Shown: positions 1 through 5,934 of the stretch, piece by piece
How positions within the stretch are numbered: position 1 is the first letter of the stretch
Layout of the letters: each line of letters opens with the position of its first letter
Assembly: GCA_030622775.1 (NCBI GenBank)
Contig: JAUXFS010000090.1
Span: forward strand, 1 to 7,013
From: Rhodospirillales bacterium
Lineage (GTDB): Bacteria; Pseudomonadota; Alphaproteobacteria; Rhodospirillales; Defluviicoccaceae
DNA length: 7,013 bases
Direction of reading: 5' to 3'
Program-made: the position numbers and the translations under genes
The notes under the pieces: generated by a model
What the model saw: only the letters and a program-made list of their open reading frames with translations
What the model was told of the DNA's origin: nothing
The model's database searches: none

Positions 1-1
1 C

Positions 2-295
2 CCAGCTTTCGCCGCGGTTTTTTTCGGTGCCGCGTTGATCTGGGGCGTGTTCCTCGTGTTCGCGGTTGTTGGTTCGGTGGCCTTCGTTCGCGATTGGAGG
101 TCGACCGGTACGTCGAAGGCGATTCTGATCGGTTATTTCATCTACGGGGCGCTGATTGTTCAGGCGAGTAGCGGCGTCCGCTGGACTCACCGGACGTCGA
201 TCGAGTTTGTCATGGTCCTCCTTTTCTCCTGGGGGGTCGAGTGGACGGTCCGGCGATGGAATTCGTCGCGATCAACAGCCAACACACCGGCTTGA
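2..295 (+). CDS. C-terminal fragment of a GT-C-like multi-spanning membrane protein, cut by the left edge
   Basis: The reading frame is open from base 2 and ends at TGA 293-295, so about 97 C-terminal residues are visible. The TTG at 35 is internal and is not a credible start. The visible part has three hydrophobic spans separated by short charged turns, with the turn motif RWTHRTSIEF and a basic RRW tail. The same ending occurs in the minus-strand protein at 1737-3155 (RWGHRTPVEF, then RRR), with collinear alignment and no gaps; over 53 positions from the SKAIL stretch I count 26 identities by eye. It is therefore a paralog of that protein, most likely a polyprenyl-phosphate-sugar-dependent membrane glycosyltransferase or related polysaccharide protein. 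The function is inferred from the neighbouring GT2/GtrA gene and the paralog. Membership of the same family as 1737-3155 is well supported; the enzymatic role is not. Confidence 0.75.
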   Translation, partial: PAFAAVFFGAALIWGVFLVFAVVGSVAFVRDWRSTGTSKAILIGYFIYGALIVQASSGVRWTHRTSIEFVMVLLFSWGVEWTVRRWNSSRSTANTPA

Positions 296-394
296 TCGCG
301 GATCGCATCTGATTTGGTGCTGACGGGATGCCGTTCGACGGTCGTATCGCCCCGGTATTGTGGCGAAAGGGTGGCAGGGAGCGGCTGCAGGGCC

Positions 395-409
395 AATTCG
401 TTGCGAATT
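395..409. repeat. 15-bp inverted repeat upstream of the GT2 gene
   Basis: The arms AATTCG and CGAATT are perfect and are separated by TTG. The repeat lies in the 232-bp spacer (296-527) between the membrane-protein fragment and the GT2 start. No T-run follows on either strand, so it is not an intrinsic terminator; an operator or a chance palindrome are both possible. A weak promoter-like pair (TTGAGT 454-459, AACAAT 477-482, 17-bp spacing) follows it. I see nothing else in this spacer. Confidence 0.25.
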
Positions 410-527
410 AGGTTGTCCCGCGCGATCCGATGTTCTCTATGAAGTTCATAACCTTGAGTGGTTCCCGCTGCGCGGAAACAATGCTAAGGTGTACGGCAAA
501 ACAATGATCCGAAGGGTCGGAGAGCGG

Positions 528-1709
528 ATGGCGCGAGGCGGCAATCTGCGGCAAGTGGTATTGACCTCCAGTGAGGAAGCGTGGTCACGGGCGGCGAGCG
601 AGCTGCCCGAAACCCGGCCGATAGAGCTGTCCGTCATCGTTCCGACCCTGAACGAGCGCGACAATGTCCCGGTTTTGCTTGCAAGGCTTGATGAGGTGCT
701 TTCGGGCACCACGTGGGAGGTGATTTTCGTCGACGATGACTCGGTGGACGGGACGGCGGAGGCTGTCCGGAAGGTCGCCACCACCGACCGGCGCGTCCGT
801 TGTTTGCAGCGGATCGGTCGTCGCGGACTGGCGAGCGCCTGCATCGAAGGCATGCTCGCCAGTGCGGCGCCCTATCTGGCGGTGATCGATGCCGACATGC
901 AACACGACGAGACGCTGCTGGCGCAGATGCTGGACGTGCTGAAACGGGACGAAGCGGATCTCGTCATCGGAAGCCGCTACGTGGAGCGAGGGGGCGTCGG
1001 TGATTGGAGCCGTTCGCGCAAGATGGTCAGCCGGATCGCCGGACGGATGAGCCGGATGGTGATGAAGGCCGAGGTCAGCGACCCGATGAGCGGTTTCTTC
1101 ATGCTTCGGCGGGAAGTTTTCGACGGCGCCGCGCGCAAGCTTTCGGGGATCGGCTTCAAAATCCTTCTCGATATCCTGACGTCCTCCTCCGGCCCGGTGC
1201 GGATCAGCGAATTGCCCTACCGGTTCGGGACGCGACACGCCGGCGAGAGCAAGCTCGACGCCACCGTGGCGTGGGAATACGTCATGATGCTGCTGGACAA
1301 GATGATCGGTCATATTGTCCCCGTGCGGTTTCTCGTGTTCTCGCTGATCGGGTTGCTCGGCCTGGGGGTGCATCTGGCTGTTCTGGCGACAGCCTTTCAG
1401 GGGGGCGGTCTCGGTTTCGGATTGTCCCAGGCGATCGCGACGTTTGTTGCCATGACCAACAACTTCGTGCTCAACAATGTCCTCACCTATCGGGATCGGC
1501 GGCTGCGCGGTTGGGCGCTTCTGGCCGGGCTCCTGTCGTTCTATCTCGTCTGCTCGGTGGGAGCGCTGGCAAACGTCGGGATCGCCTCTTACGTCTACGG
1601 TGCGCAAGAGCCATGGTGGATCGCCGGGATCGCCGGGGCGATCATCGGCGCCGTATGGAACTATACCGTTTCCTCGGTATACACGTGGCGAAAACCCAAG
1701 GCGTCCTGA
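528..1709 (+). CDS. Polyprenyl-phosphate sugar transferase: GT2 (DPM1-like) domain fused to GtrA membrane domain
   Basis: The predicted enzyme transfers a sugar from a nucleotide donor to polyprenyl phosphate at the inner membrane. From ATG 528 it has 393 residues. Residues 33-255 form a GT-A catalytic domain: SVIVPTLNER (35-44) opens the Rossmann-like fold, VDDDSVDGT (68-76) and DADMQHDE (121-128, the DxD region) bind nucleotide sugar and metal, and GSRYVERGG (148-156) and SDPMSGFF (174-181) are typical of dolichol-phosphate mannosyltransferase relatives. Residues 265-390 are a four-helix GtrA-like domain with NNFVLNN near 311-317 and a WNYTVSSVYTWR ending, thought to help flip the lipid-linked sugar. 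ATG 528 was chosen because GGAG at 519-522 lies 5 nt upstream; ATG 504 or GTG 360 would add residues that resemble no GT2 sequence. The gene converges on 1737-3155 with a 27-bp gap. The sugar cannot be read from sequence. Confidence 0.88.
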   Translation: MARGGNLRQVVLTSSEEAWSRAASELPETRPIELSVIVPTLNERDNVPVLLARLDEVLSGTTWEVIFVDDDSVDGTAEAVRKVATTDRRVRCLQRIGRRGLASACIEGMLASAAPYLAVIDADMQHDETLLAQMLDVLKRDEADLVIGSRYVERGGVGDWSRSRKMVSRIAGRMSRMVMKAEVSDPMSGFFMLRREVFDGAARKLSGIGFKILLDILTSSSGPVRISELPYRFGTRHAGESKLDATVAWEYVMMLLDKMIGHIVPVRFLVFSLIGLLGLGVHLAVLATAFQGGGLGFGLSQAIATFVAMTNNFVLNNVLTYRDRRLRGWALLAGLLSFYLVCSVGALANVGIASYVYGAQEPWWIAGIAGAIIGAVWNYTVSSVYTWRKPKAS

Positions 1710-1736
1710 GAGTCCGTCCGCAAACGCTGGTTGGCA

Positions 1737-3155
1737 TCAGATCGCGGCAGGAACCCTTCGCCGAAAGATCCGTTCGAGCCCGAACGCGAACAGGATGACG
1801 ATCACGAACTCGACGGGGGTGCGATGGCCCCAACGGGTGCCGCCGAGCACGACCACGGCCAGGAGCCCATAGACCAGATAGCTCAAGAGAATGGCCTTGG
1901 AGGCCCAGGAGCATCTGTCGTCTCTCAGCCAGACGACGAGACCGAACGCGGAACAGAGGCCGATCAGCCCCAGGACAACGGCCGCAACCATCATCGGCAC
2001 GGCGAAGCTCGCGTCACGGCCGACGATTTGTCCAACCACGTACCCCACGCCGTGGCTATCGAGGCTTTCTCGCCAATAGGTCAGGTACTCGGTGTCGAAC
2101 AGACCGAGGTAGTGGCCGGCGAAGGCATTCAGTCCGGGATTGAGGGAGACGTTGGCGAGGTTGGAAACCACGGTGCGCAGGTAGGCGGAGGGATGCCGCA
2201 TCACGAGAGAGACGAACTCGTTTGCCGCCATTTCACCGCCGGGATAGTCCGCCGCGGCGAACGCGAAGCCACCCGCGTCCGCCATTCGTTGGGCGCGGAT
2301 GAAGAAATTGACGGCCACGCTATGGTCGCTCTCTCCCATCGAGAACGTCCCCGTCTGACTCCAAACGAACAGCATCCACGCCAGCGGCCCCAGAAAGCAG
2401 ATCAAAAAGATCGGCAATATCTTGTCGAGCCGCCGGTTGCGAAAGGCAAAAGCGAGGATCACCGCCAATATGATCGGATAGAATATCATCTGGAATCTGA
2501 CAAATATGGAAATGGCCAGCAACGCCAAAGTCGCCACGAACAACCCTTTGCGGAATTCCTCCTCCACGGTGCGGATGATCAAATAGAAGGCGATTACGAT
2601 CAGTGGATTGAAAATGCCCTCGGTCGCCAACTGGTGTGGGAGCATGAGACTCCCCGGCAGCACCACGTAGACGCTCGCGGCGACAAGGCCGTACCGTTGC
2701 GGCTGGCCCAACAGGACGGCGAGCCGGTAAACGCACAACACCGAGAGGAACGCCAGAACAAGGTGGACGAAAATGATCAGATACTGTCCGCCGACACCGT
2801 ACAACACGGCGTGGAGGATGTAGTCTCCCGGGGAACCGATCTCCAAAAGCCTTTCGGGCAGCGACAGGCTCCCCTCGGCGAACTTCAGGTGCTCAAAGAC
2901 GTACGGACCGTCATGGCCATGAAGCAGGTACAGGATCTTCTCGAGCCGGCCGCCCGCGCGATCTCCGGTCAAAAACGCGTCCGGACGGACGATATCGTGG
3001 ATAAGAAGCAACCCGTGGACGACCATGAACAAGAGCAATATCGGAAGGATCGGCACGCTGCTTTCTTTCGAATTGCGCGCGCTCCGAGAAATCATTTCGA
3101 TGCATTCCACTTGCATTGGTTGCTGTTTTTTGGCCTGGTTGGCGTTGGTCGGCAT
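1737..3155 (-). CDS. GT-C-like integral membrane glycosyltransferase or polysaccharide protein (PMT/ArnT-like topology)
   Basis: The protein has 472 residues with about ten hydrophobic spans, the first at residues 35-53, followed by a predicted periplasmic loop carrying TGDRAGGR (63-70). An acidic residue just after the first helix is the usual GT-C signature, here D65. A large soluble loop lies near 270-370, and the chain ends in a helix and a basic RRR tail. GT-C enzymes use polyprenyl-phosphate sugars such as those made by DPM1-like enzymes, and such a gene lies immediately convergent at 528-1709, which supports but does not prove the role. The start is uncertain: ATG 3155 and ATG 3116 lack a ribosome site, whereas ATG 3095 (452 residues) has GGAA 9 nt upstream and begins closer to the first helix. 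It is paralogous to the fragment at 2-295. Its central part is visibly poorer in GC than its neighbours, which fits acquisition by transfer. Confidence 0.7.
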   Translation of the reverse strand: MPTNANQAKKQQPMQVECIEMISRSARNSKESSVPILPILLLFMVVHGLLLIHDIVRPDAFLTGDRAGGRLEKILYLLHGHDGPYVFEHLKFAEGSLSLPERLLEIGSPGDYILHAVLYGVGGQYLIIFVHLVLAFLSVLCVYRLAVLLGQPQRYGLVAASVYVVLPGSLMLPHQLATEGIFNPLIVIAFYLIIRTVEEEFRKGLFVATLALLAISIFVRFQMIFYPIILAVILAFAFRNRRLDKILPIFLICFLGPLAWMLFVWSQTGTFSMGESDHSVAVNFFIRAQRMADAGGFAFAAADYPGGEMAANEFVSLVMRHPSAYLRTVVSNLANVSLNPGLNAFAGHYLGLFDTEYLTYWRESLDSHGVGYVVGQIVGRDASFAVPMMVAAVVLGLIGLCSAFGLVVWLRDDRCSWASKAILLSYLVYGLLAVVVLGGTRWGHRTPVEFVIVILFAFGLERIFRRRVPAAI

Positions 3156-3286
3156 ATCATTGCGCGAAGCGCGGTCGGTCGATCTCCCGCGTCCGGCAAC
3201 CCCGGGATAACCGCGCGTGCCCGCTGCGGCAAGGGCGTTTTTTCCCGTCGGCGGGGACCGGGGGCTCCGAGAGCGACCGTTTCACC

Positions 3287-3346
3287 GGGCGATCAAGAGC
3301 GCGATGGCGGGACGCCGCCATCAGCATCTCGCTCTTGGCCTCGCCC
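3287..3346. repeat. Long imperfect hairpin in the divergent spacer
   Basis: This lies in the 254-bp non-coding spacer (3156-3409) between the minus-strand membrane protein and the flavodoxin-fold gene. Bases 3294-3306 pair with 3325-3337 at 12 of 13 positions. An outer block GGGCGA (3287-3292) pairs with TCGCCC (3341-3346), and an inner GCGG/CCGC pair (3307-3310 with 3315-3318) closes a 4-nt loop. An alternative inner fold pairs GATGGCGG (3303-3310) with CCGCCATC (3315-3322). There is no T-run after either arm, so it is not a normal intrinsic terminator. It could be a REP-like element or a structured 5' leader of the flavodoxin gene, 64 bp downstream. No other feature was recognised in this spacer. 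Confidence 0.5.
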
Positions 3347-3409
3347 CATCGGAGAGCCGATGCGACCGCCTTGTCACCGCCGCGATCCGAAGCAACAATG
3401 GGCGCCATC

Positions 3410-3877
3410 ATGACGTCAAGACGGCTCCTCATCGTCGCCCATGCTCCGTCGCCCAACACGCGAGCGCTGCTCGACGCGGTGGTCGCCGGCGCGCGGTCGC
3501 CGGAGATCGACAACGTCGATGTCACCGCGCTGGGCCCGTTGGAGACCGGTCCGGAGGACGTGCTGGCGGCAAAGGCGATCATTCTCGGCACCACCGAGAA
3601 CCTGGGTTACATGAGCGGGGCGTTGAAGGATTTCTTCGACCGGATCTACTACCCCTGTCTGGAAAAGACCCAGGGCCTCCCCTACGCCCTTTACGTACGC
3701 GCCGGTCACGACGGTACCGGCACCCGGCGCGGTGTCGAGACCATCGTCACCGGCTTGCGTTGGCGGGCGATCCGGGAGCCGCTGATCTGCCGCGGCGAGT
3801 GGCGCGAGGACTTCGTCGACCCGTGCCGGGAACTCGGCGCCCTGATGGCCGCGGGCCTAGACGCGGGAGTGTTCTAA
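3410..3877 (+). CDS. Flavodoxin-family protein, probable NAD(P)H:FMN oxidoreductase type
   Basis: The protein has 155 residues, the size of a single flavodoxin-like domain. The first strand LLIVAHAPSPNT (6-17) runs into a serine/threonine-rich phosphate loop as in FMN-binding flavodoxins. The second FMN loop is visible as ILGTTENLGYMSGALKDFFD (58-77), matching the G-T-x-x-x-x-G-x-M-S-G-x-L-K pattern of WrbA/NADPH-dependent FMN reductase relatives. A third loop, AGHDGTGTRRG, lies at 98-108. It probably binds FMN and carries out cytosolic redox chemistry; the substrate is unknown. ATG 3410 starts nearest to the first strand; ATG 3398 would add four residues, and neither has a convincing ribosome site. 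It is divergent from the membrane-protein gene and convergent with the zinc-ribbon gene, so it appears to be monocistronic. Confidence 0.8.
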   Translation: MTSRRLLIVAHAPSPNTRALLDAVVAGARSPEIDNVDVTALGPLETGPEDVLAAKAIILGTTENLGYMSGALKDFFDRIYYPCLEKTQGLPYALYVRAGHDGTGTRRGVETIVTGLRWRAIREPLICRGEWREDFVDPCRELGALMAAGLDAGVF

Positions 3878-3890
3878 TGGTCTGGGTCCG

Positions 3891-3906
3891 CGCCAACGCG
3901 TTGGCG
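3891..3906. repeat. Perfect 16-bp palindrome between convergent genes
   Basis: CGCCAACGCGTTGGCG reads identically on both strands and fills most of the 30-bp gap between the flavodoxin-fold stop (3877) and the zinc-ribbon stop (3908). It can fold as a 6-bp stem with a 4-nt loop. No T-run follows, so a bidirectional terminator of the intrinsic type is only weakly supported; a protein-binding site or an RNA 3'-end stabiliser is equally possible. Confidence 0.4.
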
Positions 3907-3907
3907 A

Positions 3908-4072
3908 CTATCCACCGAGCCAACCGCTACGCCAAGCCGCCGTCGATTTGCACTTCGGGCAGATGCGCTCGCCCGCCCATTCGCTCGGGAACTGCTGCCC
4001 GCACACCAGACATTGTCTGGTCTTGGCGTCCACCTCCGCGTCCTTCTCCTGGGTCTCGTCGTCAACTTCCAT
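3908..4072 (-). CDS. 54-residue zinc-ribbon microprotein (CxxC...CxxC)
   Basis: This short gene is read on the minus strand from ATG 4072-4070 to TAG 3910-3908. It has an acidic N-terminal tail (EVDDETQEKDAEVD, residues 2-15), then CLVC (21-24), FPSEWAGERIC (28-38) and PKCKS (39-43), ending with AAWRSGWLGG. The four cysteines C21, C24, C38 and C41 form two CxxC knuckles 13 residues apart, a spacing that fits one zinc-ribbon site. Conserved-looking tryptophan, acidic and arginine residues lie between the knuckles. From memory, similar short proteins with an SEWAGERIC-like core occur in alphaproteobacteria as uncharacterised genes; I could not check this. A structural or nucleic-acid-binding role is inference only. 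The ribosome site is poor (GAAG 7 nt upstream). Longer frames on the same strand, such as 3874-4098, lack the cysteine pattern and are shadows. Confidence 0.7.
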   Translation of the reverse strand: MEVDDETQEKDAEVDAKTRQCLVCGQQFPSEWAGERICPKCKSTAAWRSGWLGG

Positions 4073-4116
4073 GATGCCGCTTCGTCCCGCGAGCCCACCG
4101 GCCCGTCTTCATTGAT

Positions 4117-4136
4117 GCGCGGCGCTCGAGCCGCGC
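4117..4136 (-). promoter_or_regulatory. Hairpin and weak promoter-like box upstream of the zinc-ribbon gene
   Basis: GCGCGGC (4117-4123) and GCCGCGC (4130-4136) form a perfect 7-bp stem with a 6-nt loop, 44 bp upstream of the zinc-ribbon start. A minus-strand TATAAG (4149-4154) lies just beyond it and could act as a -10 box, which would place the hairpin in the 5' leader. No good -35 box is seen, so this is tentative. Confidence 0.25.
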
Positions 4137-4406
4137 CCCGGTTGTCACCTTATAGTGTCCGGGGACCCCGCCTAATCGTGCTCGCCCTCGGACCCGCGCG
4201 CCGGTCCGAGTCCCGGCGAACCGCCGTCCCGACCCTTGTTGATGGCCGCATTCGCGGACGTACCCCCCATGTGATCAGCAAAAGAGGGTTGCGCATAAAT
4301 AGCACCGTAACCGGACCGAGCACCAGATCCCACTGCATATATGGCCCTTTATCTCTCGGAATTCAAGTATTTGACGGGTGTGCCGGCGATCCGCATGGCC
4401 ATGGTT

Positions 4407-4535
4407 TCATTCGAAACGGGGGCCGATAGCGGCCGATCCGAAGCGCGTCACCGCCGGGCGCGGCGTCCGCGGGGACCGACCGATGTCCGCCCGCGCCGCG
4501 TGGGTCTTGATCTCTTCGGGCACCCCGATCAACAT
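4407..4535 (-). pseudogene. Apparent 5' remnant of an alanine dehydrogenase gene
   Basis: On the minus strand from ATG 4535 the first twelve residues read MLIGVPEEIKTH, which closely matches the start of alanine dehydrogenases (MLIGVPKEIK followed by NH or TH, then EYRVGL in the family). After the histidine codon, near 4500, the resemblance stops abruptly. The frame continues with arginine- and proline-rich sequence to TGA 4407, 42 residues in all against about 370 for the enzyme. No ribosome site precedes it. A deletion leaving only the gene start is the simplest reading. The location is suggestive: alanine dehydrogenase regenerates pyruvate from the alanine made by the divergent transaminase at 4617. 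A chance match of a short antisense frame cannot be excluded. Confidence 0.4.
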
Positions 4536-4603
4536 GGGTGGAACGCGGGAGGCGGCGTTGGCCGTGTCCACCCTCGAGCCTGCCCGTCGCGGGCTTTCGT
4601 CGA

Positions 4604-4610
4604 AAGGAGA
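4604..4610 (+). promoter_or_regulatory. Ribosome binding site of the transaminase
   Basis: AAGGAGA is a near-perfect Shine-Dalgarno sequence 6 nt from ATG 4617. It decides the start against the in-frame upstream ATGs at 4395 and 4401. Confidence 0.85.
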
Positions 4611-4616
4611 GCCCCG

Positions 4617-5927
4617 ATGTCCTACACCACCAACACCCTCGAAAACCATTGGATGCCGTTTACCGCCAACCGGGACTTCAAGGCCGATCCCAGGCTGCTG
4701 GTCAAGGCCGAGGGGGTCCACTACTGGACCCATACCGGCCGGCGGATCCTCGACGGATCCTCGGGCCTGTTCTGCTGCGCCGCCGGCCACGGCCGCCAGG
4801 AGATCGCCGAGGCGGTCGGCTCGCAACTCCGCCAGTTGGACTACGGGCCGCCGTTCCAGTGGGGCCATCCGTCCTCGTTCGAGCTGGCCAACCGGCTCGC
4901 CCGGATCACCCCCGGCGACCTCGACCACGTGTTTTTCGCCAACTCGGGCTCCGAGGCGGTGGATACGGCGCTGAAGATCGCCATGGCCTACCACCGCGCC
5001 CGGGGGGAAGGCGGGCGGCTCCACTTCGTCTCGCGCGAGCGCGCCTACCACGGGGTCAACATCGGCGGCACCTCGCTCAGCGGCCTGATCAAGAACCGGG
5101 AGACGTTCGGCGGGGTGATGCCCGGCGTCGTCCACATGCGCCATACCTGGCGGCCCGAGAGCCGCTTCGTCCGCGGTCAGCCGGAGACCGGCGCCGACTT
5201 GGCCGACGACCTGCAGCGGTTCGCCGCGCTCTACGGCGGCCATACCATCGCCGCCTGTTTCGTCGAACCGATCGCCGGCTCCACCGGCACGCTGGTGCCG
5301 CCGAAGGGATATCTCGAGAGGTTGCGGGAGATCTGCGACGCCCACGGCATCCTTCTGGTGTTCGACGAGGTGATCTGCGGTTTCGGGCGCACCGGCAAGG
5401 CCTTCGCCGCCGATAGCTTCGGCGTCGTCCCCGACATGATGACCCTGGCCAAGGCGCTCACCAACGGCGCCCAGCCGATGGGCGCGGTCGCGGTCAAGGA
5501 CGAGATTTACGAGACCATCGTCGACAACGCTCCCGAGGGCGCCGTCGAGTTGTTTCACGGCTACACCTATTCGGCCCATCCGGCGGCCTGCGCCGCCGGT
5601 CTGGCGACGCTGGACATCTACGAGCGGGAGAAGCTGTTCGATCGCGCCCAGGCGATGTCGGAGCGGTTTCTCGACGCGATGTTCTCGCTCGCCGACCTGC
5701 CCGCGGTGACCGACGTGCGCGGCTACGGGATGCTTGCCGCCTTCGATATCGAGCCCGAAGAAGCGCCGGGCGCCCGCGGCCACCATTGCCTGAAGCGGAT
5801 GTTCGAGGCCGGCCTGCTGATCAAGTGGACGGGAGATACCGGCTGCGTGGCGCCGCCGCTGGTCGCCGACGACTCGCACATCGACGAGATCGTCGGCATC
5901 GTTCGCGAGGTGGTGGGCTCGCTGTAA
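4617..5927 (+). CDS. Omega-amino-acid:pyruvate aminotransferase (class III, PLP-dependent)
   Basis: The predicted enzyme moves the terminal amino group of beta-alanine or another omega-amino acid or amine to pyruvate, giving alanine and a semialdehyde, in the cytosol. It has 436 residues, close to the family length of about 440-450. Family landmarks are HWMPFTANRDF (11-21), NSGSE (109-113, cofactor phosphate), AYHG (143-146, ring stacking), VFDEVICGFGRTG (248-260, with D250 facing the pyridine nitrogen), TLAKALTNGAQPMGA (276-290, with K279 as Schiff-base lysine) and FHGYTYSAHP (313-322). The start is fixed by AAGGAGA at 4604-4610, 6 nt before ATG; an in-frame extension upstream is not protein-like. 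Where family members carry a substrate-carboxylate arginine before GD, this one reads IKWTGD with K403. The gene converges on the hydrolase with a 7-bp gap. The exact amino donor is not determined. Confidence 0.9.
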   Translation: MSYTTNTLENHWMPFTANRDFKADPRLLVKAEGVHYWTHTGRRILDGSSGLFCCAAGHGRQEIAEAVGSQLRQLDYGPPFQWGHPSSFELANRLARITPGDLDHVFFANSGSEAVDTALKIAMAYHRARGEGGRLHFVSRERAYHGVNIGGTSLSGLIKNRETFGGVMPGVVHMRHTWRPESRFVRGQPETGADLADDLQRFAALYGGHTIAACFVEPIAGSTGTLVPPKGYLERLREICDAHGILLVFDEVICGFGRTGKAFAADSFGVVPDMMTLAKALTNGAQPMGAVAVKDEIYETIVDNAPEGAVELFHGYTYSAHPAACAAGLATLDIYEREKLFDRAQAMSERFLDAMFSLADLPAVTDVRGYGMLAAFDIEPEEAPGARGHHCLKRMFEAGLLIKWTGDTGCVAPPLVADDSHIDEIVGIVREVVGSL

Positions 5928-5934
5928 GCGGGTG

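Larger units (their letters stand above)
4172..4616. other. Spacer with AT-rich island; no complete gene supported
   Basis: Between the zinc-ribbon upstream region and the transaminase the DNA is non-coding in appearance. Bases 4270-4380 are markedly richer in A and T than the flanks (CATAAATAG near 4293, GCATATATGG near 4335, TATTTGACG near 4368), which suggests promoters, but no well-spaced -35/-10 pair could be settled. A minus-strand frame from GTG 4333 to TAG 4172 would encode 53 glycine-rich residues that I do not recognise and do not call as a gene. A small GC hairpin (4582-4594) sits just upstream of the transaminase ribosome site. Confidence 0.4.

Noticed and set aside
360..527. N-terminal extension of the GT2 protein from GTG 360
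   Set aside because: It has no ribosome site and no similarity to GT2 N-termini; ATG 528 has a GGAG at proper distance.
3219..3243. GCCC...GGGC followed by six T on the plus strand, terminator-like
   Set aside because: The stem is only 4 bp around a 10-nt loop, and no plus-strand gene ends upstream of it, so it has nothing to terminate.
1731..3413. 560-residue plus-strand open frame opposite the membrane protein
   Set aside because: It is rich in D, E, H, Q and R as expected for the antisense of a membrane gene, has no domain pattern, and the minus strand encodes a coherent multi-spanning protein.
4190..4222. GGTCCGAGTCCC resembling a tRNA T-arm
   Set aside because: The arm does not close with a 7-nt loop and no acceptor, D or anticodon arms can be built around it on either strand.
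4150..4338. 62-residue minus-strand frame with a hydrophobic start
   Set aside because: Mixed codon usage, an arginine-rich tail and overlap with another frame of similar quality; no recognised family despite a passable ribosome site.
4582..4600. GCCCG-TCG-CGGGC hairpin followed by TTT before the transaminase
   Set aside because: A 5-bp stem with only three T residues is too weak for a terminator call.
4341..4616. In-frame N-terminal extension of the transaminase
   Set aside because: The added residues are arginine- and glycine-rich without family similarity, and the strong ribosome site at 4604-4610 points to ATG 4617.
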